Positions 33,556 to 42,341 of a DNA stretch of 55,353 bases are shown here, in pieces. Source of the DNA: Parcubacteria group bacterium ADurb.Bin326 (GTDB lineage Bacteria; Patescibacteriota; Patescibacteriia; 2-01-FULL-39-33). A program made the translations under genes and the position numbers. The notes beneath the pieces are model-generated. The model was not told the origin of the DNA, searched no databases, and saw only the letters and a program-made list of their open reading frames with translations. Each line of letters starts with the position of its first letter. Position 1 is the stretch's first letter. Where the stretch lies: contig MWBE01000021.1 in NCBI GenBank assembly GCA_002068915.1, positions 1 to 55,353 on the forward strand, read 5' to 3'.

Positions 33556-34530
33556 TTACTCTGTTTTTAGCAACTTTGCGCGACAAAGTCTGTCAATTAA
33601 TTCCCACTTTAAATTTGCGCTTTTTGCTTTATTCTGTTGAAATTTGTCTTTTTGTTCCTCGTTGCCAAAACTCTCACTCCTAAAATCCTTCCACCCTTCC
33701 CTATTGGAAATAATGCCTAGCTGATAGGCAACAAAACTTTCACAAATCTGCTCAGCTAAAGCCGAACTAAATTTTTTGTAATCCTGCTCGGCAAACTCCT
33801 GGTTTAAAGAATCTTCATACGTGCTAGCATAATTAGAAACCGGTTTAGGCTCTTTTCCCGACAAAATTAATTCTTCGAATTCCTTCCACCAATCCTGAAA
33901 GGTAAATTGCCCACCGTCGGTTTCTAGCAAAATTCCTGCTCTAGCCTCGGGGTTTCTTCTGGGATAGTCGAGTGTATGAAAAAATTCATGCATTAAAACA
34001 TGTGTTTGGTATAAATACACGGCCGCTTTATCTTTAGAAACTGATTCTGGAATTGGAGTCGGATAAATAACATCTCCTGTTGAAACACCGACTAAAACCC
34101 TTGATGGATGCTCTCCAGGACCAGGAAACTCGTCTACCGGAGCTAAGGTAATTTTTCTTTGATCAAGATTACCATCATCATCAAAGCCGGGAACTGGAAT
34201 AACCCTGGGATTTCCGAAGGTATGGTAAGAAACTGTTTTCAATTTTGATAACTTTATTAATGATCCTGGCATGACCGATAATATTTTTCTAACATCTTCC
34301 GGATGAACTTGAGGATCAACAATATCTTGCTCCCCAATAAATTCAATGCCATCAATCCACTCTTGAGCCTCCGGAGACGGTTCGCGCTCCAAGATTCTAG
34401 CCAGGCCAGTTTCATAAGTATCCTTATGCTGAGAAACAAAATCAATATTAGGCTTTAAATCAAGCTTATCCTTGTTTTTTTCTATTTTCTCAATTCTATC
34501 TTTCTGATCCTGACTTTGTAGGGTGTCCAT
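33556..34530 (-). CDS. putative zincin metalloprotease (HExxH), unknown target
   Basis: 324 residues without a signal peptide. The zinc motif is VLMHEFFHTLDYPRRN near 181-196 (HEFFH), and ICESFVAYQLGI downstream could supply the third ligand. The N-terminus is charged and coiled-coil-like. A cytoplasmic or released protease of unknown substrate is the best guess; no exact family is recognised. It ends near the terminator of the tandem ATPase and starts about 60 nt from tsaE. Confidence 0.7.
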   Translation of the reverse strand: MDTLQSQDQKDRIEKIEKNKDKLDLKPNIDFVSQHKDTYETGLARILEREPSPEAQEWIDGIEFIGEQDIVDPQVHPEDVRKILSVMPGSLIKLSKLKTVSYHTFGNPRVIPVPGFDDDGNLDQRKITLAPVDEFPGPGEHPSRVLVGVSTGDVIYPTPIPESVSKDKAAVYLYQTHVLMHEFFHTLDYPRRNPEARAGILLETDGGQFTFQDWWKEFEELILSGKEPKPVSNYASTYEDSLNQEFAEQDYKKFSSALAEQICESFVAYQLGIISNREGWKDFRSESFGNEEQKDKFQQNKAKSANLKWELIDRLCRAKLLKTE

Positions 34531-34597
34531 ATTTTTATAAGTGGTTTTAGGATTTAAATAGTAGTGGCTTCTATTTTTTCGATAAATTTTTCTAACC

Positions 34598-35020
34598 CTA
34601 CCTTATATTAATCTCCCTCTTATCTCCTTTGCCGATTTTAAATTCTATCTTAATAGCGTCTTTGGGCCAAATATCTTTCACGCGATCAGCCCACTCAATC
34701 ACGGTCACGCATTCTGCGTCGCCGAAATAATCCTCGGCCCCAATTCCCAAAAGTTGCGCTCCACCCTCGAGACGATAGGCGTCGATGTGGGCCAAATGTT
34801 TAATTCCCTTGCCACTTACTTTGTAATTTTTCATCAAAACAAAAGTCGGACTGGTAACGGTATTTTTGACGCCGAGTCCGGCAGCCAATCCTTTGGTAAA
34901 AGCTGTCTTGCCTGCGCCCAAATCACCGACCAAACACAAAACTTCTCCGCCTTTCAGTTTTCCTGCGAACTTCTTAGCAAAATTAAGTGTTTGTTTTTCT
35001 GAGGTTGATAAAAATTTCAT
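34598..35020 (-). CDS. tsaE: tRNA t6A-synthesis ATPase TsaE
   Basis: 140 residues from the ATG at 35020, two nt after the tsaD stop (TAGTTATG), so the two are coupled; an alternative start six codons upstream would overlap tsaD. Walker A is [15 protein letters not shown] and Walker B-like [12 protein letters not shown]. TsaE powers the TsaBD complex that makes threonylcarbamoyladenosine at A37 of ANN-decoding tRNAs. tsaB is not in the window. Confidence 0.94.
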   Translation of the reverse strand: MKFLSTSEKQTLNFAKKFAGKLKGGEVLCLVGDLGAGKTAFTKGLAAGLGVKNTVTSPTFVLMKNYKVSGKGIKHLAHIDAYRLEGGAQLLGIGAEDYFGDAECVTVIEWADRVKDIWPKDAIKIEFKIGKGDKREINIR

Positions 35021-35022
35021 AA

Positions 35023-36039
35023 CTAAACTAATTCCCAATTAGGATCAGCGACTGCTTTCTTATAATTATCTAACTTAACTTTTTTCTTCTGGCTTAAATA
35101 GTATGCAGCAATCGCCACCATGGCTGCATTATCAGTACATAATTTAAATTCAGGAACCATAAACTCAAAACCGGCTTCCTTGGCCTTATCCTCCAATGTC
35201 TCGCGCAACTTGCGATTCGCTGCCACACCTCCGGCCATCATTACTGTCTTAACTTTAAATTTCTTAGCCGCCTTAATTGTCTTGTTGGTCAAGACATCAA
35301 TTACTGCTTGTTCAAAAGAAGCACAAAAATCACAGACCGTCGGTTCCCATTTCAAATTCTCTTTTTTTGATTGATATAATACAGCCGTCTTAAGGCCGGA
35401 AAAAGAAAAATCAAAATTATTGGCGCTCATCATTGGCCGTGGAAAATTATATTTTTCCGTATCGCCATTTAAAGCCATCTTGGAAACGATCGGACCACCA
35501 GGATATCCCAATCCGAGCAATTTCGCCACCTTGTCAAAGGCCTCGCCTGCTGCATCGTCAACCGTTTGTCCTAATTTTTTGGATTGCCAATAGTTTTTCA
35601 AGTGCACGATTTCAGTGTGGCCTCCCGATACTACTAAACAAGCAGCGGGAAACTTAACCTGACCTTTCAAAAAATTAGCAGCAATGTGGCTATACATGTG
35701 ATTGACCGCTAAGAGCGGTTTTTTCCAAGCAAGGCTCAAAGTCTTAGCTGTCTCCAATCCAATAATCAAAGATGTAGAAAGTCCTGGGCCAGCAGTTGGA
35801 GCAATTAAATCAATCTGTTCTGGTTTGACTTTGGCAGTAGCTAAAGCCTCCATAACCACTGGCAGAATATTTTTAACGTGCATGCGAGCTGCGACTTCTG
35901 GCACCACTCCGCCGTATTGTTTGTGAATATCAATCTGCGAAGAAACAACGTTGGCTAACAATTCCAAATGGCCACGCGTAGATTTGAGTACGGCGGCGGA
36001 AGTTTCATCACAAGACGTTTCAATGGCAAGTATTATCAT
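35023..36039 (-). CDS. tsaD: tRNA threonylcarbamoyltransferase TsaD
   Basis: 338 residues from the ATG at 36039, where the family start [17 protein letters not shown] begins; a longer frame upstream lacks family sequence. The metal-binding motif is [13 protein letters not shown] and the ATP/ASKHA signatures are [21 protein letters not shown] and [13 protein letters not shown]. It transfers the threonylcarbamoyl group to A37 of tRNAs. It forms an operon with tsaE. Confidence 0.97.
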   Translation of the reverse strand: MIILAIETSCDETSAAVLKSTRGHLELLANVVSSQIDIHKQYGGVVPEVAARMHVKNILPVVMEALATAKVKPEQIDLIAPTAGPGLSTSLIIGLETAKTLSLAWKKPLLAVNHMYSHIAANFLKGQVKFPAACLVVSGGHTEIVHLKNYWQSKKLGQTVDDAAGEAFDKVAKLLGLGYPGGPIVSKMALNGDTEKYNFPRPMMSANNFDFSFSGLKTAVLYQSKKENLKWEPTVCDFCASFEQAVIDVLTNKTIKAAKKFKVKTVMMAGGVAANRKLRETLEDKAKEAGFEFMVPEFKLCTDNAAMVAIAAYYLSQKKKVKLDNYKKAVADPNWELV

Positions 36040-36104
36040 ATCTTTACTGCTTGGATTATATCGGATAATCTTCTTTTTCTCAAGTTGTAAAAAATTTGGC
36101 ACTC

Positions 36105-36133
36105 TTGACTTTTATTAAAAAATATCTTAAGAT
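36105..36133 (+). promoter_or_regulatory. promoter of the orphan gene at 36188
   Basis: TTGACT (36105-36110) and TAAGAT (36128-36133) are 17 bp apart; the spacer has TTTATTAAAA as in the lipoprotein promoter. Confidence 0.75.
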
Positions 36134-36187
36134 ACTAAGTCAATTTGTTCATTTGAAACCGCGGCCTCAACCTAGGAGAAACGAACC

Positions 36188-36769
36188 TTGAGCAACATCA
36201 CCGAGGGTCAGAGCGGCAAGAAAGTTTCGCCGCATAAAAAAACAAAACACCACATGATCGCCGCCTCCCGTCTTAACGAGAACGAAAAGCGGCGAGCTGG
36301 TCGTACGGTCCTCAAAACCGTGGAGCGCTTCAAGCACGACGCATGGCATTACGTGTTCGGCACGTTGACGCCATACGAGGCGATTCTTTTCATGATTCTA
36401 CGCTTGGCGCCAGGCCAGTTTTGTCAAGCAACAGTGGTTGCCAAGTGGGAAAACCGTTCTTACCGGTTCAAGCTTGGCGACACCATTGATAAAGAGACGC
36501 TAAAACTCATCGAGTCTACAAAGGTTCTTCACGGCGACACCTTCGAAGAATCTTTGCGCATCTTGTTCGGCGGTCGCGATTGGTGTAACGCCGTTGCGGT
36601 GATTGTAGAAGAGTGGTCACCAAACCACTACTTCAAATTCGTCAACGTCAAGGTAGTCGCCACTGACAGATCGACGAGCTCTTACAAACACAATCCGCCC
36701 CGCCAGAAAGGATGGAAAAAGAAGGAGCAACTTAAGCGACGCAAGGAGCGCCAAAAGAAGTTGCCTTGA
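36188..36769 (+). CDS. basic orphan protein, unknown function
   Basis: 193 residues with a TTG start at 36188, supported by TAGGAGAAA upstream. It has a Lys/Arg/His-rich N-terminus (GQSGKKVSPHKKTKHH), a central region with YVFGTLTPYEAILFMILRL and FKLGDTIDKETLK, and a very basic C-terminus (GWKKKEQLKRRKERQKKLP). This suggests nucleic-acid binding. No family is recognised. GC content is higher than in the neighbours; the gene has its own promoter and terminator. Confidence 0.7.
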   Translation: MSNITEGQSGKKVSPHKKTKHHMIAASRLNENEKRRAGRTVLKTVERFKHDAWHYVFGTLTPYEAILFMILRLAPGQFCQATVVAKWENRSYRFKLGDTIDKETLKLIESTKVLHGDTFEESLRILFGGRDWCNAVAVIVEEWSPNHYFKFVNVKVVATDRSTSSYKHNPPRQKGWKKKEQLKRRKERQKKLP

Positions 36770-36776
36770 GGCAGGA

Positions 36777-36814
36777 GGCCCCGCCGCGCTCACGGCGGGG
36801 CTAATTATTTTTTT
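36777..36814 (+). terminator. terminator of the basic orphan gene
   Basis: GCCCCGCCG/CGGCGGGGC stem followed by a loose T-rich run. Confidence 0.8.
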
Positions 36815-36815
36815 A

Positions 36816-36844
36816 TTGACAAAAAGCAAAATTTACTCTATAAT
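36816..36844 (+). promoter_or_regulatory. consensus promoter of tRNA-Glu
   Basis: Perfect TTGACA (36816-36821) and TATAAT (36839-36844) with 17-bp spacing. Confidence 0.92.
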
Positions 36845-36874
36845 AGATATTGTTTTACGGCTCAAAACTATTGA

Positions 36875-36946
36875 GCGGCCATCGTCTAACGGTTAGGACG
36901 CCAGGTTTTCATCCTGGTAATCGGAGTTCGATTCTCCGTGGCCGTA
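36875..36946 (+). tRNA. tRNA-Glu(TTC)
   Basis: Acceptor GCGGCCA/TGGCCGT, anticodon stem CCAGG/CCTGG around TTTTCAT (anticodon TTC), T loop TTCGATT. CCA is not encoded. The promoter is the best consensus in the window. Confidence 0.94.
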
Positions 36947-36954
36947 CTTGCAAA

Positions 36955-36993
36955 ACTAAAAGAACAGACTCACGTCTGTTCTTTTAGTTTATT
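36955..36993. terminator. bidirectional terminator of tRNA-Glu and the VanW gene
   Basis: AACTAAAAGAACAGAC and its complement form a long stem with T runs on both sides; the VanW stop codon lies inside it. Confidence 0.85.
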
Positions 36994-38885
36994 GACTCAG
37001 TTGTCGTGGCAATGCTTTCCGTACTACTAGAAACAACTGCTGTAACTCCTATCAAACAAACCGCTTGCCATGGCTTATATACCGAGGTAAAGGTTTGTTT
37101 ATTAACCGTACCGTCGGTTGAGGTTACAATGTAATCGAAGGACGCCGTAACACCCTTATGCGAGCTTTCAGTACACTTCTTAACTCCGGGAGCTAAATCG
37201 GTAGTTTCAATATATTTAGTTGGCGGCGGATCTTTCCAGCCCCAAGTTTTGGGCTTAGTCCTTTCTGTCTGACGGCCGTCTTTGGTACCCCAAAATTCAA
37301 AAAATAAATTATCTCCCTCAATTCGCGACTGAATTAAAATATGATGCCCGGTGTCATTTTTAAAAATTAAATCTGGTTTTGGGTCATAGATGGTGGCATC
37401 CACTCCCGGAACTCCATTCTCTAAATAATAAGTGACACTATAAGAATGGTTGCGCCTTTCCAATATTGGCAATCCTGAATCAAGGGCGACCCTAAACATT
37501 GTAGTTCCTATCTGGCATAATCCGCCACCATACTCCGGTACAGTCTTGTTGCCCTTAATTACCAACTCCTGAAAATATCCATTCTCAGCATCTATTGGTA
37601 ATAATTTGCTGATCAGGGCAAATTCCTCATCTGGTTTAATCAAAAGCCCGTGCAATATCTTGGCTCCATTACTGATGTTCTTGCGACGGTTGGTTGGACT
37701 GCCGGCAAAGTTGGATTTTCCCACTCCGATAATCTCTTTGATGCCCAAGTCATTAATACTATCAACCGCCACCTCCGGCTGCACTTTCTTAACTTTTACT
37801 TCAATTGCGATTGTTTTTTCTTTATCTAATAGTTTTTGATTTAACTCTTGATAAAGAATATCACCATCAACCTCAACTCCTTCTTGCTGAGCGTTTAAAC
37901 TTGTTATTTTACCGTCCCTTATTTCTAAGGTCGCATTCTTAGCCGGAACATCTATTTGTGAAGAAATATTTGCTTTCATCCAAGAAATAAAACCCTCCTT
38001 AGCTACTCCAACAACAATCTCATCATTAGTCTTTTGAAACTCTAGTATTTTATAGAGCTTGTCTTTTTCTAATTTCCACTCTTTTTCTTGATAAGAAAAA
38101 ATTACTGTTGTTGAGGCGGTTGCTAAAACTTCTTCTGTCAGATTTAGGACGTCGGTTCTTTTTATTTGAGGTTCAGTCGACTTAAATGAAAGATTAATTC
38201 TAGCGTCATTAAGCTGGGATAAATCTGCTTTTAACTTGTCTACGGCGCCTTGATAATCTAAGGACAGTCCGCCCGATTCAGATAAAACTTCTACCTGACA
38301 ATTGTCTTTCAAGCAATTAATTTGCGGGCGAGCGCTTGACTCTTTTTTTTCAAAATCGGCAAATCTGCTTTTTAGCTCTTGCTCCAATACAGATTCATTA
38401 AGGAAATAATTAGCCGGTATTTTTTTGCCGGAGATCAATAAATCCAACTGCCCCCCTAGGGAGCGCAAAATATTGCGGTCTCGCCCAAAATTATAAGCCT
38501 GCTGTACCGTCTCATAAACATTAAAAGAAACAATTTCTCTGGATAATTCAGGGTCGCCAGAACCGTTTAAAGCAATTACTTCTAATTCCTTTTCGGATTC
38601 CCCATTATAAGAAACTTTGATGCCCCCGGCAACAATAGAATCTGTCCTTTCATTTATAAGTTGAAAGGCCTCCTGTTTATTTAATCCAGAAAGATTTATA
38701 TTTCCTACTCTAACGCCTGGAAATATTTTTTCTTGGTATTTAAACTGAAACCAAATGGCAATCGTTCCACATACTAACAATATAAAAATAGCGGCTACCA
38801 GGCTTATTGCCAACCACCGCGTATTTGATGTTTTATTTTGGCGATCTCCCTCTGTCGCCTCGCTTATGTTGTTCAAGTTAAACAT
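36984..38885 (-). CDS. VanW-family membrane-anchored wall protein
   Basis: 633 residues. A cytoplasmic N-terminus and one membrane helix (LAISLVAAIFILLVCGTIAIW) are followed by peptidoglycan-binding-like repeats (PGVRVGNINLSGLNKQEAFQL) and the VanW domain near 390-530 (VGKSNFAGSPTNRRKN, PEYGGGLCQIGTTMFRVAL, NHSYSVTYYLENG). A C-terminal beta domain follows. VanW proteins are linked to the cell wall but their reaction is unknown. Its 5' end is followed closely by the small gene at 38878, which overlaps it by 8 nt. Confidence 0.87.
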   Translation of the reverse strand: MFNLNNISEATEGDRQNKTSNTRWLAISLVAAIFILLVCGTIAIWFQFKYQEKIFPGVRVGNINLSGLNKQEAFQLINERTDSIVAGGIKVSYNGESEKELEVIALNGSGDPELSREIVSFNVYETVQQAYNFGRDRNILRSLGGQLDLLISGKKIPANYFLNESVLEQELKSRFADFEKKESSARPQINCLKDNCQVEVLSESGGLSLDYQGAVDKLKADLSQLNDARINLSFKSTEPQIKRTDVLNLTEEVLATASTTVIFSYQEKEWKLEKDKLYKILEFQKTNDEIVVGVAKEGFISWMKANISSQIDVPAKNATLEIRDGKITSLNAQQEGVEVDGDILYQELNQKLLDKEKTIAIEVKVKKVQPEVAVDSINDLGIKEIIGVGKSNFAGSPTNRRKNISNGAKILHGLLIKPDEEFALISKLLPIDAENGYFQELVIKGNKTVPEYGGGLCQIGTTMFRVALDSGLPILERRNHSYSVTYYLENGVPGVDATIYDPKPDLIFKNDTGHHILIQSRIEGDNLFFEFWGTKDGRQTERTKPKTWGWKDPPPTKYIETTDLAPGVKKCTESSHKGVTASFDYIVTSTDGTVNKQTFTSVYKPWQAVCLIGVTAVVSSSTESIATTTESIN

Positions 38886-39090
38886 CTCTTTTAAATATCT
38901 GCTTCAATAGTTCTTTGGCCTTAACTTCATTGTCCGGCTCTCCTTTGGCGAGAAAAATATTCAATTCATCACCTTCTTTGGCGCCGACAAAATCCTTTTT
39001 AGGCCAAAACAATTCTTGTCCACCCTCAATTTCTAAAACTAAAAAGTCTCCTTCAATTCTATCTATTACCGCTTTCATTCCTTTTGACAT
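38878..39090 (-). CDS. small DUF3006-like protein
   Basis: 70 residues: KAVIDRIEGDFLVLEIEGG, then ELFWPKKDFVGAKEGDELN and a helical tail. This matches the style of DUF3006, a small beta-barrel family of unknown function. It overlaps the VanW start by 8 nt and follows hsp20 by 2 nt, so hsp20, this gene and the VanW gene probably form one transcript. Confidence 0.7.
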   Translation of the reverse strand: MSKGMKAVIDRIEGDFLVLEIEGGQELFWPKKDFVGAKEGDELNIFLAKGEPDNEVKAKELLKQIFKRDV

Positions 39091-39092
39091 AA

Positions 39093-39530
39093 TTAATCTT
39101 CGTCCAACTGCCTGACTTTTATATCGGATGTTTTATATTTTTTAGGCAGTTTTATTGTTAAAACCCCATTTTTTATAGTCGCTTCTATTTTCTTTTGATT
39201 GATTTCTCTAGGTAAAACTATAGAGCGGCTAAAAGACCCCCAATAGCATTCGCGCGAAAAATAGTTTTCTTCGCTTATCTCTTCTTCCTGATGACGCGAA
39301 CCCCTGATGGTTAATAAGTCATTACTAACGGATATTTCCAAATCTGACGGCTTAACTCCGGCGACAGTCGATTTGATTATTATATTGTCTTTATCTTCCC
39401 AAACATCGCAAGAAAGCTGCGCCTCACCCGGAAACCACTGACTCCCGGCATCGCTTAGAAATCCTGAAAAATCTCCTTTTCCCGGAGCTTCTTGATTTTT
39501 TTTAACTAAGATCTTTTCTTTTAGAGACAT
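39093..39530 (-). CDS. small heat shock protein, Hsp20/alpha-crystallin family
   Basis: 145 residues from the ATG at 39530. The alpha-crystallin domain runs from about 40 to 135 (LSCDVWEDKDNIIIKSTVAG, GVKPSDLEISVSNDLLTIRG, IEATIKNGVLTIKLPK with the conserved GVL). The N-terminal arm is short and the C-terminal tail lacks a clear IxI motif. It is a holdase that protects unfolding proteins. No CIRCE site is visible here. It heads the operon with the DUF3006-like and VanW genes. Confidence 0.93.
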   Translation of the reverse strand: MSLKEKILVKKNQEAPGKGDFSGFLSDAGSQWFPGEAQLSCDVWEDKDNIIIKSTVAGVKPSDLEISVSNDLLTIRGSRHQEEEISEENYFSRECYWGSFSRSIVLPREINQKKIEATIKNGVLTIKLPKKYKTSDIKVRQLDED

Positions 39531-39647
39531 TTCTGACTTTAATTTGGTGTTTTTATTATACCACAAAAAAGAAAGAGTCAAAAGTTTTGCCAAGTGGCAT
39601 TTTTTGTATTAAAATATAATCAGCAAAACACAAATTAATTTAAAATT

Positions 39648-40073
39648 ATGTTTAAAGAAAATCAGTCGGGAGTACAAGAAACCGATACTATTATAGGTCC
39701 CTCAGTAAAGGTTGAGGGCGACTTCGTAACAGAAGGAAACATCATAGTAGAAGGAACGATTTGCGGAACAATTAAAACCAGTCAGAACCTCAAGGTTGGT
39801 CCGGAATCAAAAATTTTTGCCAATGTCTCCGCTGAAAACGCCCTGATATCTGGAGAAGTCCAAGGAAACCTCAATGTTAGTGGAAAGTTGGAGCTTACCT
39901 CTACTGCAAAAATATTCGGCGACGTTAAAACCGGCAGCATTTCAATTGCCAGCGGGGCGGTAATCAATGGAAAATATCAAATGGGTGATACCAAAAATAA
40001 AGCCATTAAACCAGAATTCTCTAAACAGAAAAAAATAGATTTGAAGCAGACAACAGAAAAAGATGAGGAATAA
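39648..40073 (+). CDS. bactofilin-family cytoskeletal protein
   Basis: 141 residues. The DUF583 beta-helix runs from about 18 to 115 with the usual repeats (VKVEGDFVTEGNIIVEGTI, KIFANVSAENALISGEVQGN, GDVKTGSISIASGAVINGKYQM). The ends are charged and unfolded. Bactofilins polymerise without nucleotide, often near wall-remodelling enzymes; the M23 and VanW proteins here are possible partners. It is probably cotranscribed with the gene 14 nt downstream. Confidence 0.92.
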   Translation: MFKENQSGVQETDTIIGPSVKVEGDFVTEGNIIVEGTICGTIKTSQNLKVGPESKIFANVSAENALISGEVQGNLNVSGKLELTSTAKIFGDVKTGSISIASGAVINGKYQMGDTKNKAIKPEFSKQKKIDLKQTTEKDEE

Positions 40074-40087
40074 AGATTAAGAAACTC

Positions 40088-40840
40088 ATGTATTACTACA
40101 TTTACGATAATTATCTTAATGAATCAAAACACAAAGGCGCGCTTTTCAAAATAGAATCGCGCCTTACTGATTTAGGTATTAATGGTAAAATCGTGCGCCT
40201 GTCTGTTTTAAAAAATCTACAAAAAAACATTTCTGAAGAACTTAACTCGGGAATTAAAACGGTTGTGGTTGTTGGTGACGACAAAACCCTTAGCCAATCA
40301 ATCAATTTAATACCGGATTTAAACAAAGTTATCGGTTATATTCCAGTAACTAATAATAGTAAAATAGCCAAAATAATGGGAATTCCGTCTTATGAAGACG
40401 CCTGTAATACTCTATCAACACGAATAATAAAAAAAATTGATTTAGGAAGAATTAATGACTTGTACTACTTCTTCACTTGTCTGGAAATGCCTGGCGACAC
40501 CTTAAATATTGTCTGCGACGATAATTATTTTATTAATGTCGAGGGTAAAAACAATATTATAACAGTCAATAATATTTCTTTCGACGATGATTCTGGAAAT
40601 TCTGCGGTTTTAGGTAATGACGGACTAATAAAGCTAGGAATAAAACATACTGAAAAAAAATGGTTTAAGCCGGCCAAAGAAACTTTTAGTAGATTTAAGG
40701 CAAAAAAAATAAATATCACTAGTGATAAATCAATCCCCATTCTAATAACAGATGAAAAAAGGATAGTTAAGCCGCCATTGGAGATAAAGATCGCCGAAAA
40801 AAAACTCAACCTAATAGTTGGTAAAAATAGAATAATCTAA
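40088..40840 (+). CDS. diacylglycerol kinase-like protein with altered motif
   Basis: 250 residues. The central part follows the DAGK/YegS catalytic fold: TVVVVGDDKTLSQSINLI, then VIGYIPVTNNSKIAKIMGIP, and a C-terminal beta domain. The hallmark GGDGT reads GDDKT and the later GTGN-like turn is TNNSK, so kinase activity is doubtful. It may have become a binding protein or a changed-specificity lipid enzyme. It follows bactofilin by 14 nt and faces dnaN across a shared terminator. Confidence 0.7.
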   Translation: MYYYIYDNYLNESKHKGALFKIESRLTDLGINGKIVRLSVLKNLQKNISEELNSGIKTVVVVGDDKTLSQSINLIPDLNKVIGYIPVTNNSKIAKIMGIPSYEDACNTLSTRIIKKIDLGRINDLYYFFTCLEMPGDTLNIVCDDNYFINVEGKNNIITVNNISFDDDSGNSAVLGNDGLIKLGIKHTEKKWFKPAKETFSRFKAKKINITSDKSIPILITDEKRIVKPPLEIKIAEKKLNLIVGKNRII

Positions 40841-40869
40841 AAACACCGCCTTAAGGCGGTGTTTTTAGA
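40841..40869. terminator. bidirectional terminator between the DAGK-like gene and dnaN
   Basis: AAAACACCGCC/GGCGGTGTTTT stem with A and T runs on both flanks. Confidence 0.88.
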
Positions 40870-42015
40870 TTATTGCCTAATCGGCATTATTAGATAAAGA
40901 TAATCTTTATTATTTTCTGATCTTATTACGCAAGGGTTGTTGCTGTCGGTTATTTCGATTTCAATATTTTCCGAACCTATGTTTTGTAGTCCATCTAATA
41001 AATAACGGTAATTTAAAACAATTTCCCCAGAATCTCCTGATTTTTCCATATCAACCGATGAGGTGTTTTCTCCTGTTTGCGACGAAGATGAAGTTATTTT
41101 TAGCTCATTATCAGAATTATAATCCAAGCGAACATCAAAAACCCCGGATTTTGTAAATAAACTAGTAACTTTGACCGCCTTGGTTAGTTCTGTAGTATTT
41201 ATTTTTAATTTGCTACCAAACTTATCAGGTATTATTTGTGTATAATCGGGATATTGCCCTTCTATTAGCCTAGAAACTAACTCCACTCCATTGTAGACAA
41301 ACATTATTTGATTTTCGCCAAGATAAATTTCAACCGTATCAACAACCTCCATAGACTCGTCTTCTTTTATTAAGCCCAAAATTCTACTAACCTCTTGCAG
41401 TGTTTTTACTGGAACTATTACTTTTTCACCCTGAAAATCGGTTAGATTTTTTTGCTTCTCGTTAGAGATTAATTTAACCTTCTTTTCAGCCAAGCGATAA
41501 CTATCAGTAGCAGCTAAGACTAATTCTTCGCCGTTAAAAGACAGAAAGACGCCTGAGAGCTCAGGTCTAATATCTGACGTAGAAGCAGAAAAAGAAACTC
41601 CATAAATAGCGTCTTTTAAATCTTTTACTGATAAAATGTAGGGGTTTTGCTTATCTATTTTAGGTATTAAAGGAAAATCAGCCGCTCCCTGGCCTTTAAT
41701 CTTGGTTTTTTGCTTTTGACACTGTATTTTAAGCTCCTCGTCAGCCAATTCTAAATCAATCCTTTCTTTTGGTAACAATGATATATAACTGGAAAGCAAC
41801 TTAGCATCAATACTAAATTCTCCATCGGATTCAACTTTTCCGCGCATCGCCGCCGTTATTCCTATTTCTAGATTGGTTGCTGAAAATGTTAAATTTTTAT
41901 TTTCTGCTTTTATCAAGATATTCGAGAGTATCGGCAAATTAGAATTCTTTGAAGCAATATGTCCAACGATGTTTATCGTTTGGTTTAAATTTTCTTGGGT
42001 GCAGGATATCTTCAT
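40870..42015 (-). CDS. dnaN: DNA polymerase III beta subunit (sliding clamp)
   Basis: 381 residues from the ATG at 42015, where MKISCTQENLNQTINIVGHI begins; the upstream frame is AT-rich without family residues. Three clamp domains are visible: LPILSNILIKAENKNLTFSA, LSGVFLSFNGEELVLAATD with SYRLAEK, and the C-terminal YLYLIMPIRQ end that binds partners. It tethers polymerase III to DNA. It lies downstream of dnaA on the same strand, the usual order at a bacterial origin. Confidence 0.97.
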   Translation of the reverse strand: MKISCTQENLNQTINIVGHIASKNSNLPILSNILIKAENKNLTFSATNLEIGITAAMRGKVESDGEFSIDAKLLSSYISLLPKERIDLELADEELKIQCQKQKTKIKGQGAADFPLIPKIDKQNPYILSVKDLKDAIYGVSFSASTSDIRPELSGVFLSFNGEELVLAATDSYRLAEKKVKLISNEKQKNLTDFQGEKVIVPVKTLQEVSRILGLIKEDESMEVVDTVEIYLGENQIMFVYNGVELVSRLIEGQYPDYTQIIPDKFGSKLKINTTELTKAVKVTSLFTKSGVFDVRLDYNSDNELKITSSSSQTGENTSSVDMEKSGDSGEIVLNYRYLLDGLQNIGSENIEIEITDSNNPCVIRSENNKDYLYLIMPIRQ

Positions 42016-42341
42016 ATAGTATTTAATTAAATATATAAATATATTCAATACTTATAATAATAACTGTGTAAAACTGGAAAACTCATGAAACGGTAGCAAT
42101 AATAGGAAGTATTTAAGAATTTAAATAGGGATAACTTACTGGAAAACTGTACAGCAATATTATATTTAGTGGATTGTTGTTTTGCTTTTTTAATATTATC
42201 AACTATTAATTAGCTTTATCTTATTATTGTCCACGGGATTTATTACAGGTTAATCACAAGTTGTTCAGCATTAAATAATTAATTTTTTATTTTTAAAATT
42301 ATTTTCCACAAGAAATTAATCTTTTCCACAAATTATCAAGT
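42016..42341. other. AT-rich dnaA-dnaN spacer with DnaA-box-like sites, possible origin part
   Basis: 326 nt without an ORF. Two TTTTCCACA sites (42302-42310, 42322-42330) differ from the DnaA-box consensus TTATCCACA by one base. The rest is strongly AT-rich with stretches such as TTAATATTATCAACTATTAA that could unwind. Confidence 0.55.
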
